Shown one piece after another: positions 1 through 6,866 of a DNA stretch of 9,596 nucleotides (positions are counted from its first letter, which is position 1; every line of letters begins with the position of its first letter). The translations under genes were made by a program, and so were the position numbers. The stretch spans positions 1 to 9,596 of the forward strand of contig JBDHRV010000135.1 in assembly GCA_039807745.1 (NCBI GenBank). The letters are read 5' to 3'. The stretch is from JAEUMW01 sp039807745 (lineage in GTDB: Bacteria; Pseudomonadota; Gammaproteobacteria; Burkholderiales; JAEUMW01). The notes beneath the pieces are model-generated. The model was not told the DNA's origin. It ran no database searches and was given only the letters and a program-made list of their open reading frames with translations.

Positions 1-1270
1 CGCGCAGGGTCGCCCCAGAGCAGGATTTGAGCGAGCCAGTATTGCAACCAGGGTTCTTCGCGCACGATGCTTTCGGGCAATGCCTGAAGCCACCCTGCAA
101 GCGTCTGGACTCGCCCCTGGCTGAAGAACTCGCCCGCGCTTCGCAGAATGAGCGCGGTCATGCGCCCCCAATCTCCGTTCCGTTTCAGAAGGTCCAGAGC
201 CGTCTCGATCTCTCCATCTCGGGTCAACAATTCGGCGGCATCCCGCTGCAAGCTTTCAAGATCCGCTTGCGGAAGGATCGTTCGACCAAGATCGAGGAGA
301 AAATCGCGGAACAGAGGATGGTACTGATAGACCCGCTTCGCCGTGCCGTAGCTCATGATGAAGAAGTTGCGGCGCCGCAAATCCTCAAGTACGCGCTCGG
401 CGTATGCTTCGCGGGTGAGCGCGCCGGCCGCTTCGACGCTCACTTTCGGCAGCAGCGCTGTCTTGACCAGAAAGGCTCGCAGCTCAGGCGTTTCCCGAGC
501 GAGCAGTTCAGACACGAAATAGTCGAACATGGCTTCCGGGATGAAGTCCTCCCCAAGATCCGGCTGGGCTTCCTCTGGCCGCGCCGCCGTAAGGAGCAGG
601 ACCAATCCGGCAACCCACCCTTGCGTTCTGCGTGCCCACTGCGTCGCCCTCTGTGAAACGGAAGACCGCGTGCTCTCGCGAAGGGCGACGATCGCGTCGG
701 CCTCGGCATCCGTCAGGCGCAGATCGCTCCAGTCCATGACCCCCAATTGGCCATTCGCGTGCTGCCGAGCGAGTGCCGGCGGTGGCGGAAAGCGACTCAC
801 GACAACCATGTTCACGCCATGTGGAACACGTTCGAGACCGGCGCGCACGACGTCGTGCAAACGCGAATCCGTCGAGACCTCCTGATAGTTGTCGAAGACC
901 AGCAGCGCGCCCTCGGGAAGTCGAGCACAAAGCTGCTCGAAGAAATTCCGGCTGAAGCGTTCAAGGCCGAACGCATACTCGGCGGAAAATAGTGGGAGAG
1001 GCTTTCGGCGAGGCGTCGACTGCTGCGCGGCCCGGCCAAGGTAGGAGAAGAACGTGGCGACGTCTTCGTCACCACTATCCACTTGATACCAGACATCGTG
1101 CAGCCCACGGCCGCAAGGTAGCTGGCAACCAACGTGGTCTTGCCCGCGCCGGGCGGGGCGGAAATCCAGATGAGGGGGTACCGCCGCAAGCCATCCATGC
1201 GCGCGAACAACCGCTCGCGCGGATGGATGCCGGCCAGCTTGGGGCGACTCAGCTTGGCAAGGACAGCCAT
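1..1270 (-). pseudogene. MalT-like LuxR-family ATPase regulator, 5' part, with an apparent frameshift
   Basis: Only the N-terminal ~423 codons are in the window; the C-terminal helix-turn-helix expected of this family would lie off the left edge. It starts at the ATG at 1270-1268, preceded by a GGGAG Shine-Dalgarno and a TATAAT box. Residues 1-56 give a Walker A P-loop (ISAPPGAGKTTL, about 36-47). At 1103 the frame shifts: the start frame continues as junk to 812, while another frame, open from 1103 to the window edge with no stop, continues the family pattern. It shows VWYQVDSGD, then a Walker B-like strand ALLVFDNYQEV and the MalT-type TQGWVAGLVLLL. Inserting one C restores VGLHDVWYQV, so a one-base deletion or a sequence error explains it. 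Proteins of this kind are signal-responsive ATP-binding activators (MalT model: inducer plus ATP drives oligomerisation). The inducer and target genes are unknown. Family call is firm; pseudogene status is uncertain because the rest is well preserved. Confidence 0.75.
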
Positions 1271-1303
1271 TGTTATTCCGCTCCCTTCTGCCCCGCAGGT
1301 AGA

Positions 1304-1309
1304 ATTATA
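1304..1309 (-). promoter_or_regulatory. Candidate sigma-70 -10 box for the LuxR-type gene
   Basis: Read on the minus strand this is a perfect TATAAT, 33 bases upstream of the ATG at 1270, which would give a short leader of about 25-30 bases. No good -35 hexamer is seen at 16-18 bases, so the promoter may need an activator. It lies between the 6-base inverted repeat CCCCGC (1291-1296) and GCGGGG (1311-1316). Confidence 0.45.
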
Positions 1310-1335
1310 GGCGGGGATAGACCCCAATGGTGACC

Positions 1336-1345
1336 GCTCGCGAGC
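1336..1345. promoter_or_regulatory. 10-base palindrome in the divergent regulator intergenic region
   Basis: GCTCGCGAGC is a perfect palindrome lying between the divergent LuxR-type and ModE-like genes. It abuts a weak candidate -35 (TTGTTC, 1346-1351) that is 17 bases from a candidate -10 (TACTAT, 1369-1374) reading toward the ModE-like gene. It could be an operator, but short GC palindromes are common in DNA of this composition. Confidence 0.25.
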
Positions 1346-1374
1346 TTGTTCGCGGGGCTCGCTTTCAATACTAT
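1346..1374 (+). promoter_or_regulatory. Weak candidate promoter for the ModE-like gene and importer operon
   Basis: A -35-like TTGTTC (3 of 6 matches) and a -10-like TACTAT (4 of 6) are separated by 17 bases, ending about 40 bases before the ATG at 1416. The spacing is ideal but the hexamers are poor. No sequence resembling the E. coli ModE operator was recognised. The call rests on spacing and position only. Confidence 0.25.
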
Positions 1375-1415
1375 CGACCCACTGACACAAGCGGCCGATA
1401 AGCACGGACCAGCAT

Positions 1416-2576
1416 ATGTTCCGCGTCAAGGTGAACTGCTCGTGGTTTCTCGACCGCGAGATACCGCAGGAGCTCGACGGCCCGCTCTTTCCGTTGCTGC
1501 AGGCGATACGGGAGTTCGGTTCGCTCGGCAAGTCGGCGAAACGGATCGGCACGTCCTATCGCTACGCCTGGGGGCTGGTCGGCAAATGGGAGGCGCTGCT
1601 CGGCCAGCCGATCGTCTTGAAGGAGCGCGGCCGCGGCGCGCGACTGGCCCCGCTCGGCGAGTCGCTGCTGTGGGCCGAGCAGCGGCTGCGGGCGCGCCTC
1701 ACGCCGCAGCTCGAATCCTTCAGCGCGGAGATGCGGCGCGAGCTGGCAGGCGTCTTCTTCGCCGCGCATCCCGCCGTGAGCGTGTGCGCGAGCCACGACC
1801 TCGCGCTCGCCGGACTGCGCGATCTGCTCGCCCAGCGTCCCGGCGTCCAGCTCGACCTCGACTTTCGCGGCAGCCTCGACAGCCTGGAAGCGCTCGGCAG
1901 ACGCCGCTGCGAGCTGGCAGGCTTCCACGTCGCCGAGTATCACGGCCGCGGCACGCTCTCGCATCTGGCGTTCCGCCGCTGGCTGAAGCCGCGGTCTCAC
2001 CGCCTCATCGACTTCGTGACGCGGCAACAGGGCCTCGTCGTCGCGAGCGGCAATCCCAAACAGATTCGCACGCTGGCCGACCTCACGCAGGCCGGAGTGC
2101 AGTTCGTGAACCGGCAACGCGGATCCGGCACCCGCTTCCAGTTCGAACAACTGCTGTGGGAAGCGGGCATCGACAAGACTTCGATCGATGGCTATCAGAA
2201 CGAGGAGTTCACGCACCTCGCGGTCGCCGCGACCATCGGCAGCGGGCAGGCCGACGCCGGCTACGGCATCAAGGCCGCCGCCGCGAAGTACGGGCTCGAC
2301 TTCATCCCGCTCCTGAACGAGCGCTACTTCTTCGTCTGCCGGAACGAGTCGCTCGAAGAGCCGACCGTACGGCAGCTGCTCGACGTGCTGAAGGGGGCCG
2401 AGTTCCGGTCCCTGGTGGCGAGTCTGCCCGGCTACGACGCATCGCGCGCGGGCGAAGTGCTGACCGTGCGCGAGGCGTTGCCGTGGTACGAGCGCGCCAC
2501 GCCGCGCCGCACCGCGCAGGACGAGTCCGACGCTGCCATCGCGACCGACGACATCGGCTCGGCGCCTCGGCGATGA
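1416..2576 (+). CDS. ModE-like HTH regulator with C-terminal periplasmic-binding-like domain
   Basis: A 386-residue protein. Residues ~22-90 (PLFPLLQAIREFGSLGKSAK, then SYRYAWGLVGKWE, then RLAPLGESLL) match the ModE/LysR-type winged helix-turn-helix; the SYRYAW segment corresponds to SYKSAW in E. coli ModE. Residues ~125-345 resemble the PBP-like domain of the 'HTH plus substrate-binding' family (NRQRGSGTRFQFEQLL, AVAATIGSGQADAGYGIKAA). That domain is thought to sense an oxyanion, replacing the TOBE domains of classical ModE. The C-terminal ~35 residues look disordered. It is followed after 49 bases by a Mop gene and then an ABC importer, so it probably controls their expression in response to molybdate or tungstate. 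The ligand is inferred from context. No strong Shine-Dalgarno precedes the ATG; the start was chosen because the HTH begins about 20 residues later. The N-terminal HTH and PBP-like calls are strong. Confidence 0.82.
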   Translation: MFRVKVNCSWFLDREIPQELDGPLFPLLQAIREFGSLGKSAKRIGTSYRYAWGLVGKWEALLGQPIVLKERGRGARLAPLGESLLWAEQRLRARLTPQLESFSAEMRRELAGVFFAAHPAVSVCASHDLALAGLRDLLAQRPGVQLDLDFRGSLDSLEALGRRRCELAGFHVAEYHGRGTLSHLAFRRWLKPRSHRLIDFVTRQQGLVVASGNPKQIRTLADLTQAGVQFVNRQRGSGTRFQFEQLLWEAGIDKTSIDGYQNEEFTHLAVAATIGSGQADAGYGIKAAAAKYGLDFIPLLNERYFFVCRNESLEEPTVRQLLDVLKGAEFRSLVASLPGYDASRAGEVLTVREALPWYERATPRRTAQDESDAAIATDDIGSAPRR

Positions 2577-2614
2577 CGGTCCGGCAACGCTTCGCAGTCC
2601 CCCTTCAACCCACC

Positions 2615-2619
2615 AGGAG
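2615..2619 (+). promoter_or_regulatory. Ribosome binding site of the Mop gene
   Basis: AGGAG lies 6 bases before the ATG at 2626 and fixes that start. It is stronger than the sites of the flanking genes, which fits high-level production of a small soluble metal-binding protein. Confidence 0.7.
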
Positions 2620-2625
2620 CCAGGC

Positions 2626-2838
2626 ATGCAAATCAGCGCGCGCAACGTGATCAAGGGCAAGATCATGAGGATCGTCGAAGGTCCGGTCAGCACCGAGGTC
2701 ACGATCAAGGTCGCACCGAAGGTCGAGATCGTGTCGTCCATCACCAGCACCGCCGCGCAAACCCTGGGACTCAAGAAGGGGATGGAAGCGTATGCCGTCA
2801 TCAAGGCGACGAGCGTGATGGTCGGCGTGGAGCACTGA
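2626..2838 (+). CDS. mop: Mop-family molybdate/tungstate-binding protein (molbindin)
   Basis: A 70-residue protein made of one Mop/TOBE domain. It starts MQISARNVIKGKI, has the strand motif GPVSTEVTIKV, and ends with the typical AYAVIKATSVMVGVE. Known molbindins of this size form hexamers that bind molybdate or tungstate between subunits in the cytoplasm, acting as oxyanion storage or buffering proteins. Length matches single-domain family members. It lies between the ModE-like regulator and the substrate-binding protein gene, supporting a Mo/W role for the whole set. A good Shine-Dalgarno fixes the start. Whether it prefers molybdate or tungstate cannot be told from sequence. Confidence 0.92.
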   Translation: MQISARNVIKGKIMRIVEGPVSTEVTIKVAPKVEIVSSITSTAAQTLGLKKGMEAYAVIKATSVMVGVEH

Positions 2839-2853
2839 CGCCCGCACGGGGCG
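2839..2853 (+). promoter_or_regulatory. Small hairpin between the Mop gene and the importer genes
   Basis: CGCCC (2839-2843) and GGGCG (2849-2853) can pair around a five-base loop directly after the Mop stop codon. The only GGGG tract that could act as Shine-Dalgarno for the ATG at 2862 (2848-2851) sits in this structure. It might lower transporter translation relative to Mop. The stem is short, so chance is possible. Confidence 0.2.
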
Positions 2854-2861
2854 CATCCGGC

Positions 2862-3938
2862 ATGCGGTATGGATGGCGGCCACGGCCGGGACTCTCGGCG
2901 ACCCGGCTGTCGGCCGTCCTCGCTTTCGCGCTCGCGCTCACCGGCGCGTCCCTCGGGGAGGCGCGCGAAGTGGTCGACTCGGCGGGACGGCGGGCCGTGC
3001 TGCCGGCGAAGGTCGAGCGCGTCTACGCCGCCGGCCCGCCAGCAAGCATCATGGTCTTTGCCATCGCCCCCGAGAAACTCCTCGGCTGGACCCGGGCGAT
3101 GACGCCGGACGAAGCGGCGTTCCTGCCGCAACGGTATGCCGCATTGCCGTCCCTCGGACGCCTCACCGGGCGCGGCAACACGGCCAACGTCGAGGTGGTG
3201 CTGGCGGCGAAGCCCGATCTCATCGTCGATGCGGGCGCCACGGGCGACACCTACGTTTCGCTCGCGGACCGCGTGCAACAGCAAACCGGCATTCCGTATC
3301 TGCTCTACGACGGCACGTTCGCCCGGACCGCCGCGACCTTGCGTGCGCTCGGCGCCGCCACGGGCGACAGCGGACGCGGCGAGTTGCTCGCGGACTACGT
3401 CGAGCGCAGCGTCGGCGGGGTGCGGGCCAAGGTCGCCACGATTGCGCGCGAGCGGCGTCCTCGCGTTTACTACGCGCGCGGCCCGAGCGGACTGCAGACC
3501 GCGCTCTCGGGCTCCATCAACGCGGAGGTGCTCGATGTGCTGGGCGCGATCAACGTGGCCGGCGGCCAGAGTGCCGCGAGCGGGCTCGCGAACGTCTCCA
3601 TGGAGCAGGTGCTCGCCTGGAACCCGGATGTCATCATCACCACCGACCCGGGATTTTACGCGCGCGTCTGGACCGATGCGCGCTGGTCGCGCATCGCCGC
3701 CCTGAAGAACGCACGGGTTTACCTGTCACCGCAGCTGCCGTTCGGCTGGTTCGATTTCCCGCCCGGTCCCAACCGGGTCATCGGGCTGTTCTGGCTCGCG
3801 GACATCCTATACCCTGACGTTTTCGGCAACGATCTGCGCGCCCGGGTCGCGGACTTCTACCGGCTCTTCTATCATCGGGAGCCGACTCCCGCCCAACTGG
3901 ACGCCCTGCTCGACACACCGGAACCCGCCAACCGATGA
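2862..3938 (+). CDS. Periplasmic substrate-binding protein of a MolABC-like type II ABC importer
   Basis: A 358-residue secreted protein. An Arg-containing N-region and hydrophobic stretch (about residues 15-30, LSAVLAFALALTGASLG) form a signal peptide; cleavage is likely near residue 34 (GEA|REV). The mature part is a class III binding protein (FepB/BtuF/MolA fold). It shows VERVYAAGPPASIMVFAIAP, GNTANVEVVLAAKPDLIVDA, LANVSMEQVLAWNPDVIIT and PQLPFGWFDFPPGPNRVIGL. These proteins deliver ligand to FecCD-type permeases. The family includes siderophore, haem and cobalamin binders, and also MolA of Haemophilus influenzae, which binds molybdate and tungstate. The ModE-like and Mop neighbours favour an oxyanion ligand here. 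The stop codon overlaps the permease start (ATGA). No lipobox cysteine is present, so it is probably soluble in the periplasm. Substrate is inferred; iron-siderophore uptake is the main alternative. Confidence 0.85.
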   Translation: MRYGWRPRPGLSATRLSAVLAFALALTGASLGEAREVVDSAGRRAVLPAKVERVYAAGPPASIMVFAIAPEKLLGWTRAMTPDEAAFLPQRYAALPSLGRLTGRGNTANVEVVLAAKPDLIVDAGATGDTYVSLADRVQQQTGIPYLLYDGTFARTAATLRALGAATGDSGRGELLADYVERSVGGVRAKVATIARERRPRVYYARGPSGLQTALSGSINAEVLDVLGAINVAGGQSAASGLANVSMEQVLAWNPDVIITTDPGFYARVWTDARWSRIAALKNARVYLSPQLPFGWFDFPPGPNRVIGLFWLADILYPDVFGNDLRARVADFYRLFYHREPTPAQLDALLDTPEPANR

Positions 3939-4969
3939 CGGCCCACGCATTCGACACGCTGCGGCTCGGGAGCCTGGGGCGCTATACGCTCCCGCTCTTG
4001 GGGCTCGCCGCGCTCGTCGTGCTGGCGTTCGCGGTGGGACGCTTCCCGGTGAGCGTGGGCGATCTCTATGCCGCAACCATCGGCAAGCTCACCGGCACGA
4101 GCCGCCCGGTTCCCGCGACGGTCGAAACGGTCATCTACCAGGTGCGCGGGCCGCGGGTGCTGGCGGCGCTCGTCGTGGGAGCGGCGCTTGCCGCCGCCGG
4201 CGCGGCGTACCAGGGCATGTTCCGCAATCCTCTGGTCTCGCCCGACATCCTCGGCGTGTCCTCCGGCGCCGCACTCGGTGCCGCGCTTGCCATCTTCCTG
4301 TCGTGGGGCTTGATCGGCATCCAGGCCCTGGCGTTCGCCGGCGGGCTCGGGGCGGTGACGCTGGTATATGCGATCGGCGCGTCCTTGCGCGGGCGCGATC
4401 CGCTGCTCACGCTGATCCTGGCCGGCGTGGTCATCGGTACGCTCCTGGGCTCGTGCGTTTCTCTGCTCAAGTACCTCGCCGACCCGTACAACCAGCTGCC
4501 GGCGATCACGTTCTGGCTGCTCGGCAGCCTCGCGTCCACGAGTCCGGCCGATCTGGCGGTCGTCGTGCCGACGGTGCTGCTGGGGCTCGTGCCGCTGGTG
4601 CTGCTGCGCTGGCGCATGAACCTGCTCACCCTGCCGGACGACGAGGCGCGCGCGCTCGGCGTCGAGACGACCCGGCTGCGCCTCGCGGTGGTCTGCGCCG
4701 CAACCCTCATCACCGCGGCGAGTGTGGCGATCTCGGGCATCATCGGCTGGATCGGGCTGCTCGTACCCCATGCCGCGCGCATGCTGGTGGGACCCGGCTT
4801 CGCGCGCATGCTGCCGATGACCATGATTCTGGGGGCCGGGTTCATGCTCGGCGTGGACACGCTCGCGCGCACCGTGGCAACGCTCGAGGTGCCGCCGGGC
4901 GTGCTGACGGCCGTGCTCGGCACGCCGCTCTTCCTCTGGCTGCTGGCAAAGTCGAAGCGGGCCTGGTGA
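3935..4969 (+). CDS. FecCD/BtuC-type permease of the MolABC-like importer
   Basis: A 344-residue, very hydrophobic protein with about ten membrane segments, the usual size and topology for the FecCD/BtuC family. Signature segments are RGPRVLAALVVGAALAAAGA (about 71-90), NPLVSPDILGVSSGA (98-112), and GIIGWIGLLVPHAARMLVGP near 268-287, which contains the cytoplasmic loop region contacting the ATPase. It would work as a homodimer with two ATPase subunits. Its ATG overlaps the stop of the binding-protein gene by four bases (ATGA, 3935-3938), and its own TGA overlaps the next gene's ATG by one base. This is translational coupling of one complex. The family call is firm; the transported ion (molybdate or tungstate versus a chelate) is inferred from the neighbours. 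Confidence 0.9.
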   Translation: MTAHAFDTLRLGSLGRYTLPLLGLAALVVLAFAVGRFPVSVGDLYAATIGKLTGTSRPVPATVETVIYQVRGPRVLAALVVGAALAAAGAAYQGMFRNPLVSPDILGVSSGAALGAALAIFLSWGLIGIQALAFAGGLGAVTLVYAIGASLRGRDPLLTLILAGVVIGTLLGSCVSLLKYLADPYNQLPAITFWLLGSLASTSPADLAVVVPTVLLGLVPLVLLRWRMNLLTLPDDEARALGVETTRLRLAVVCAATLITAASVAISGIIGWIGLLVPHAARMLVGPGFARMLPMTMILGAGFMLGVDTLARTVATLEVPPGVLTAVLGTPLFLWLLAKSKRAW

Positions 4970-5796
4970 TGGAACTGCGCGCCGAGGCGCTGTCGTACGG
5001 CTATCCCGGCCGCATCATCGGCAGCGATGTCGAGGTTGCCCTGACGGCGGGCGAAATCGTCTGCGTCCTGGGTCCCAACGGCGGCGGCAAGACCACCCTG
5101 TTCCGCACCTTGCTCGGCCTGCTCCCTGTTCAGGCGGGCCACATCGCGCTAGGCGGCCGGCCGCTGCAGGACTGGTCGCGCCGCAACGTGGCGCGGGTGG
5201 TCGGTTACGTGCCCCAGGCGCACGCAGCGCAGTTCGCGTTCACCGTGCGCGAGATCGTGCTCATGGGCCGCACCGCGCATGTCGGCGCGTTCGCGGCACC
5301 GTCGCACCGCGATCGCGCGGCGGCCGACACCGCCCTCGCCACGCTCGGCATCGGCCACCTCGCCGACCGCGTGTACACCGAGGTGAGTGGCGGCGAACGC
5401 CAGCTCACCCTCATCGCCCGCGCTCTCGCCCAGGAGGCAGAGCTGCTGCTCCTCGACGAGCCGACGGCGAGCCTCGATTTCGGCAATCAGCTGCGCGTGC
5501 TGGATCAGCTGCGTGCGCTCGCCGAGCGCGGCATCGGCGTACTGTTCTCGACGCACGATCCCGACCACGCCTTCCTGTGCGCCGAGCGCGTGGTGATGCT
5601 GCGCGATGGGCGCATCCTGGCGACGGGTCGCCCGGGTGAGGTCATCACCCACGACAATCTCAAGCGGCTCTACGGCGTCGAGGTGGAGGTGGTGACGGCA
5701 ACGCTCGCGGACGGACGTGCCTCGCAACTCTGTGTACCCGGGCTTGCCGGACTGCGCACGGGAAGCCGACCGCGGCCGGCTCCGACCTGGCACTGA
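4969..5796 (+). CDS. ABC transporter ATPase of the MolABC-like importer
   Basis: A 275-residue ABC ATPase with all motifs: Walker A GPNGGGKT (35-42), Q-loop Gln83 in GYVPQ, signature VSGGE (139-143), Walker B LLLLDE (159-164), D-loop SLD (168-170) and H-loop His196 in STHDPDH. It resembles the BtuD/FecE/MolC branch that powers type II importers. The start at 4969 is chosen because the first ABC strand (MELRAEALSYGYPG) begins there and the ATG shares a base with the permease stop. The open frame extends further upstream to 4303, but that part lies over the permease in another frame and is not coding. The last ~25 residues are low-complexity and Arg/Pro-rich. Last gene of the operon; a hairpin follows at its stop codon. 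Confidence 0.93.
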   Translation: MELRAEALSYGYPGRIIGSDVEVALTAGEIVCVLGPNGGGKTTLFRTLLGLLPVQAGHIALGGRPLQDWSRRNVARVVGYVPQAHAAQFAFTVREIVLMGRTAHVGAFAAPSHRDRAAADTALATLGIGHLADRVYTEVSGGERQLTLIARALAQEAELLLLDEPTASLDFGNQLRVLDQLRALAERGIGVLFSTHDPDHAFLCAERVVMLRDGRILATGRPGEVITHDNLKRLYGVEVEVVTATLADGRASQLCVPGLAGLRTGSRPRPAPTWH

Positions 5797-5822
5797 GCCG
5801 CGCCGCACGCTCCCGGCTCAGT
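5792..5822. terminator. Inverted repeat between convergent genes, possible bidirectional terminator
   Basis: ACTGAGCCG (5792-5800) and CGGCTCAGT (5814-5822) form a perfect 9-base stem with a 13-base loop. The stem contains the stop codon of the ATPase gene (5794-5796) on one arm and that of the universal stress protein gene (5818-5820, minus strand) on the other. No T-run follows on either side, so an intrinsic terminator is only partly supported; it might instead protect the 3' ends of both transcripts. Confidence 0.45.
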
Positions 5823-6714
5823 TCGCCTGCTGCGCCGAAACCACAACGTCGCAGTTCGACTCCGCCAGCACGTGCTTGGTCACGCTGCCGAGCAGCAGCT
5901 CCTCGACGGCGTTCCGGCCATGCTTGCCCAAAACGATCAGGTCGCAGTCCTGTTCCTGCTCCTGTTCCACGACGTGGCGCGATGCATCCCCCTGCAGAAC
6001 CGAGAAGCGCGTGGCGCCTGGATCGAGACCGGCGTCGGCGGCGAGCCACGTAAGCTGCTGCAGGGCGGCCTGCTTCGCCTCGATGCGGTACCGATTGATG
6101 CTCTCCTCTTCCACGCCGGCAAAGCGCAGTTTGCCCTCGAACGGGACGTTGAAGGCGTGCAGGAGGACCAGCTCGGCGCGCGGCGCGATCGCACGTGCGA
6201 CGTTCAGCGAGCCGCGCGACCAGGGTGAGAAATCCACTGGAACCAGCACGCATCGGTAGCAGTCGACGGGTCTTTGCTTGACGACCAGCATCGGGCGGCC
6301 CGCCCTGCGCAGCAATCGCTCGGCGGTCGAGCCGAGCAGCAGGTGCCGCACGAAGCTCTCGCCGCGCGCACCGAGCACCAACAAGTCGGCGCTGATTCCG
6401 TCCGCATGGTCCAGCACCTCGCGCGGGACGGCGCCGGTGGCCACGTGCAACTTCGTCGCGACGCCGGGCGTGGCACCGATACTTGCGGCGACATCGTTGA
6501 GATCGGCGCGTGCGCGCTCGACGAGGTGCTGCTCGACTGCTTCCGCCTGCATTCCGAGCAGCGCACGCAGTTCGTCGAGCGTGCCCCGGTTGAGCACGTG
6601 GATCAGGGTCACCGCGGCGCCGACCTCGCCCGCAAGCCTGCAGGCGCGGGCGGCAGCGTGGCGCGCCGGCACCGAGAGATCCGTGGCACAAAGTATGGTC
6701 TTGAACGGCTCCAT
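5818..6714 (-). CDS. Tandem universal stress protein (two UspA domains)
   Basis: A 298-residue protein made of two UspA domains. Domain 1 (about 1-148) starts FKTILCATDLS and ends with the ATP-binding motif G-x2-G-x9-G-S (GARGESFVRHLLLGS, 115-129) and RPMLVV. Domain 2 (about 153-298) starts YRCVLVPVDFSPWS and carries a second intact motif (GKHGRNAVEELLLGS, 263-277). Both motifs match ATP-binding Usp proteins, so it probably binds ATP and acts in the cytoplasm during starvation, respiratory or redox stress. It is the last gene of a minus-strand block with the Bax inhibitor-1-like and hibernation-factor genes, but a 152-base gap with a strong hairpin separates it from them, so it may have its own promoter. 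No clear Shine-Dalgarno is seen before the ATG at 6714. Confidence 0.92.
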   Translation of the reverse strand: MEPFKTILCATDLSVPARHAAARACRLAGEVGAAVTLIHVLNRGTLDELRALLGMQAEAVEQHLVERARADLNDVAASIGATPGVATKLHVATGAVPREVLDHADGISADLLVLGARGESFVRHLLLGSTAERLLRRAGRPMLVVKQRPVDCYRCVLVPVDFSPWSRGSLNVARAIAPRAELVLLHAFNVPFEGKLRFAGVEEESINRYRIEAKQAALQQLTWLAADAGLDPGATRFSVLQGDASRHVVEQEQEQDCDLIVLGKHGRNAVEELLLGSVTKHVLAESNCDVVVSAQQAN

Positions 6715-6766
6715 GGTTCTTACAGCACGTAGATCAGGAGGTTGTGAAACTGGAGGAAGAAGCGCG

Positions 6767-6800
6767 CGCCCGCCGCGAGCGCCTCCCCTCGCGGCGGGCG
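6767..6800 (-). terminator. Strong GC hairpin downstream of the Bax inhibitor-1-like gene
   Basis: CGCCCGCCGCGAG (6767-6779) and CTCGCGGCGGGCG (6788-6800) form a perfect 13-base stem with an 8-base loop. It lies 67 bases past the stop of the membrane protein gene and before the stress protein gene. On the minus strand it is followed by a pyrimidine-rich CGCTTCTTCC rather than a clean T-run. It could terminate, attenuate or stabilise the upstream transcript. The rest of the gap (6715-6866) shows no open gene. Confidence 0.5.
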
Positions 6801-6866
6801 GCGCGGTCCAGCTAGCCGAGACGAGTCATCACCCCCCGCTCCTCCGCGCCATGGTAGGCATCGCGC

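Noticed and set aside
27..656. Plus-strand open frame of 209 codons at the left end
   Set aside because: The opposite strand carries the LuxR/MalT-like protein with Walker B and family motifs; the plus-strand reading has none.
1095..1112. Programmed ribosomal frameshifting in the LuxR-type gene
   Set aside because: No slippery heptamer or suitable hairpin was found at the junction, so deletion or sequence error is simpler.
1346..2650. Plus-strand open frame of 434 codons overlapping the ModE-like gene
   Set aside because: Its translation is dominated by Arg, Ala and Pro, as expected from an out-of-frame reading of GC-rich DNA; the overlapping frame gives a clear ModE-like protein.
1371..3284. 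Long minus-strand open frame (637 codons) opposite the regulator, mop and binding-protein genes
   Set aside because: It is the antisense shadow of three well-supported plus-strand genes in GC-rich DNA and shows no recognisable protein family.
4303..4968. Possible 222-codon N-terminal extension of the ATPase
   Set aside because: This part overlaps the permease in another frame and has no family similarity; the ATPase domain begins right at the ATG at 4969.
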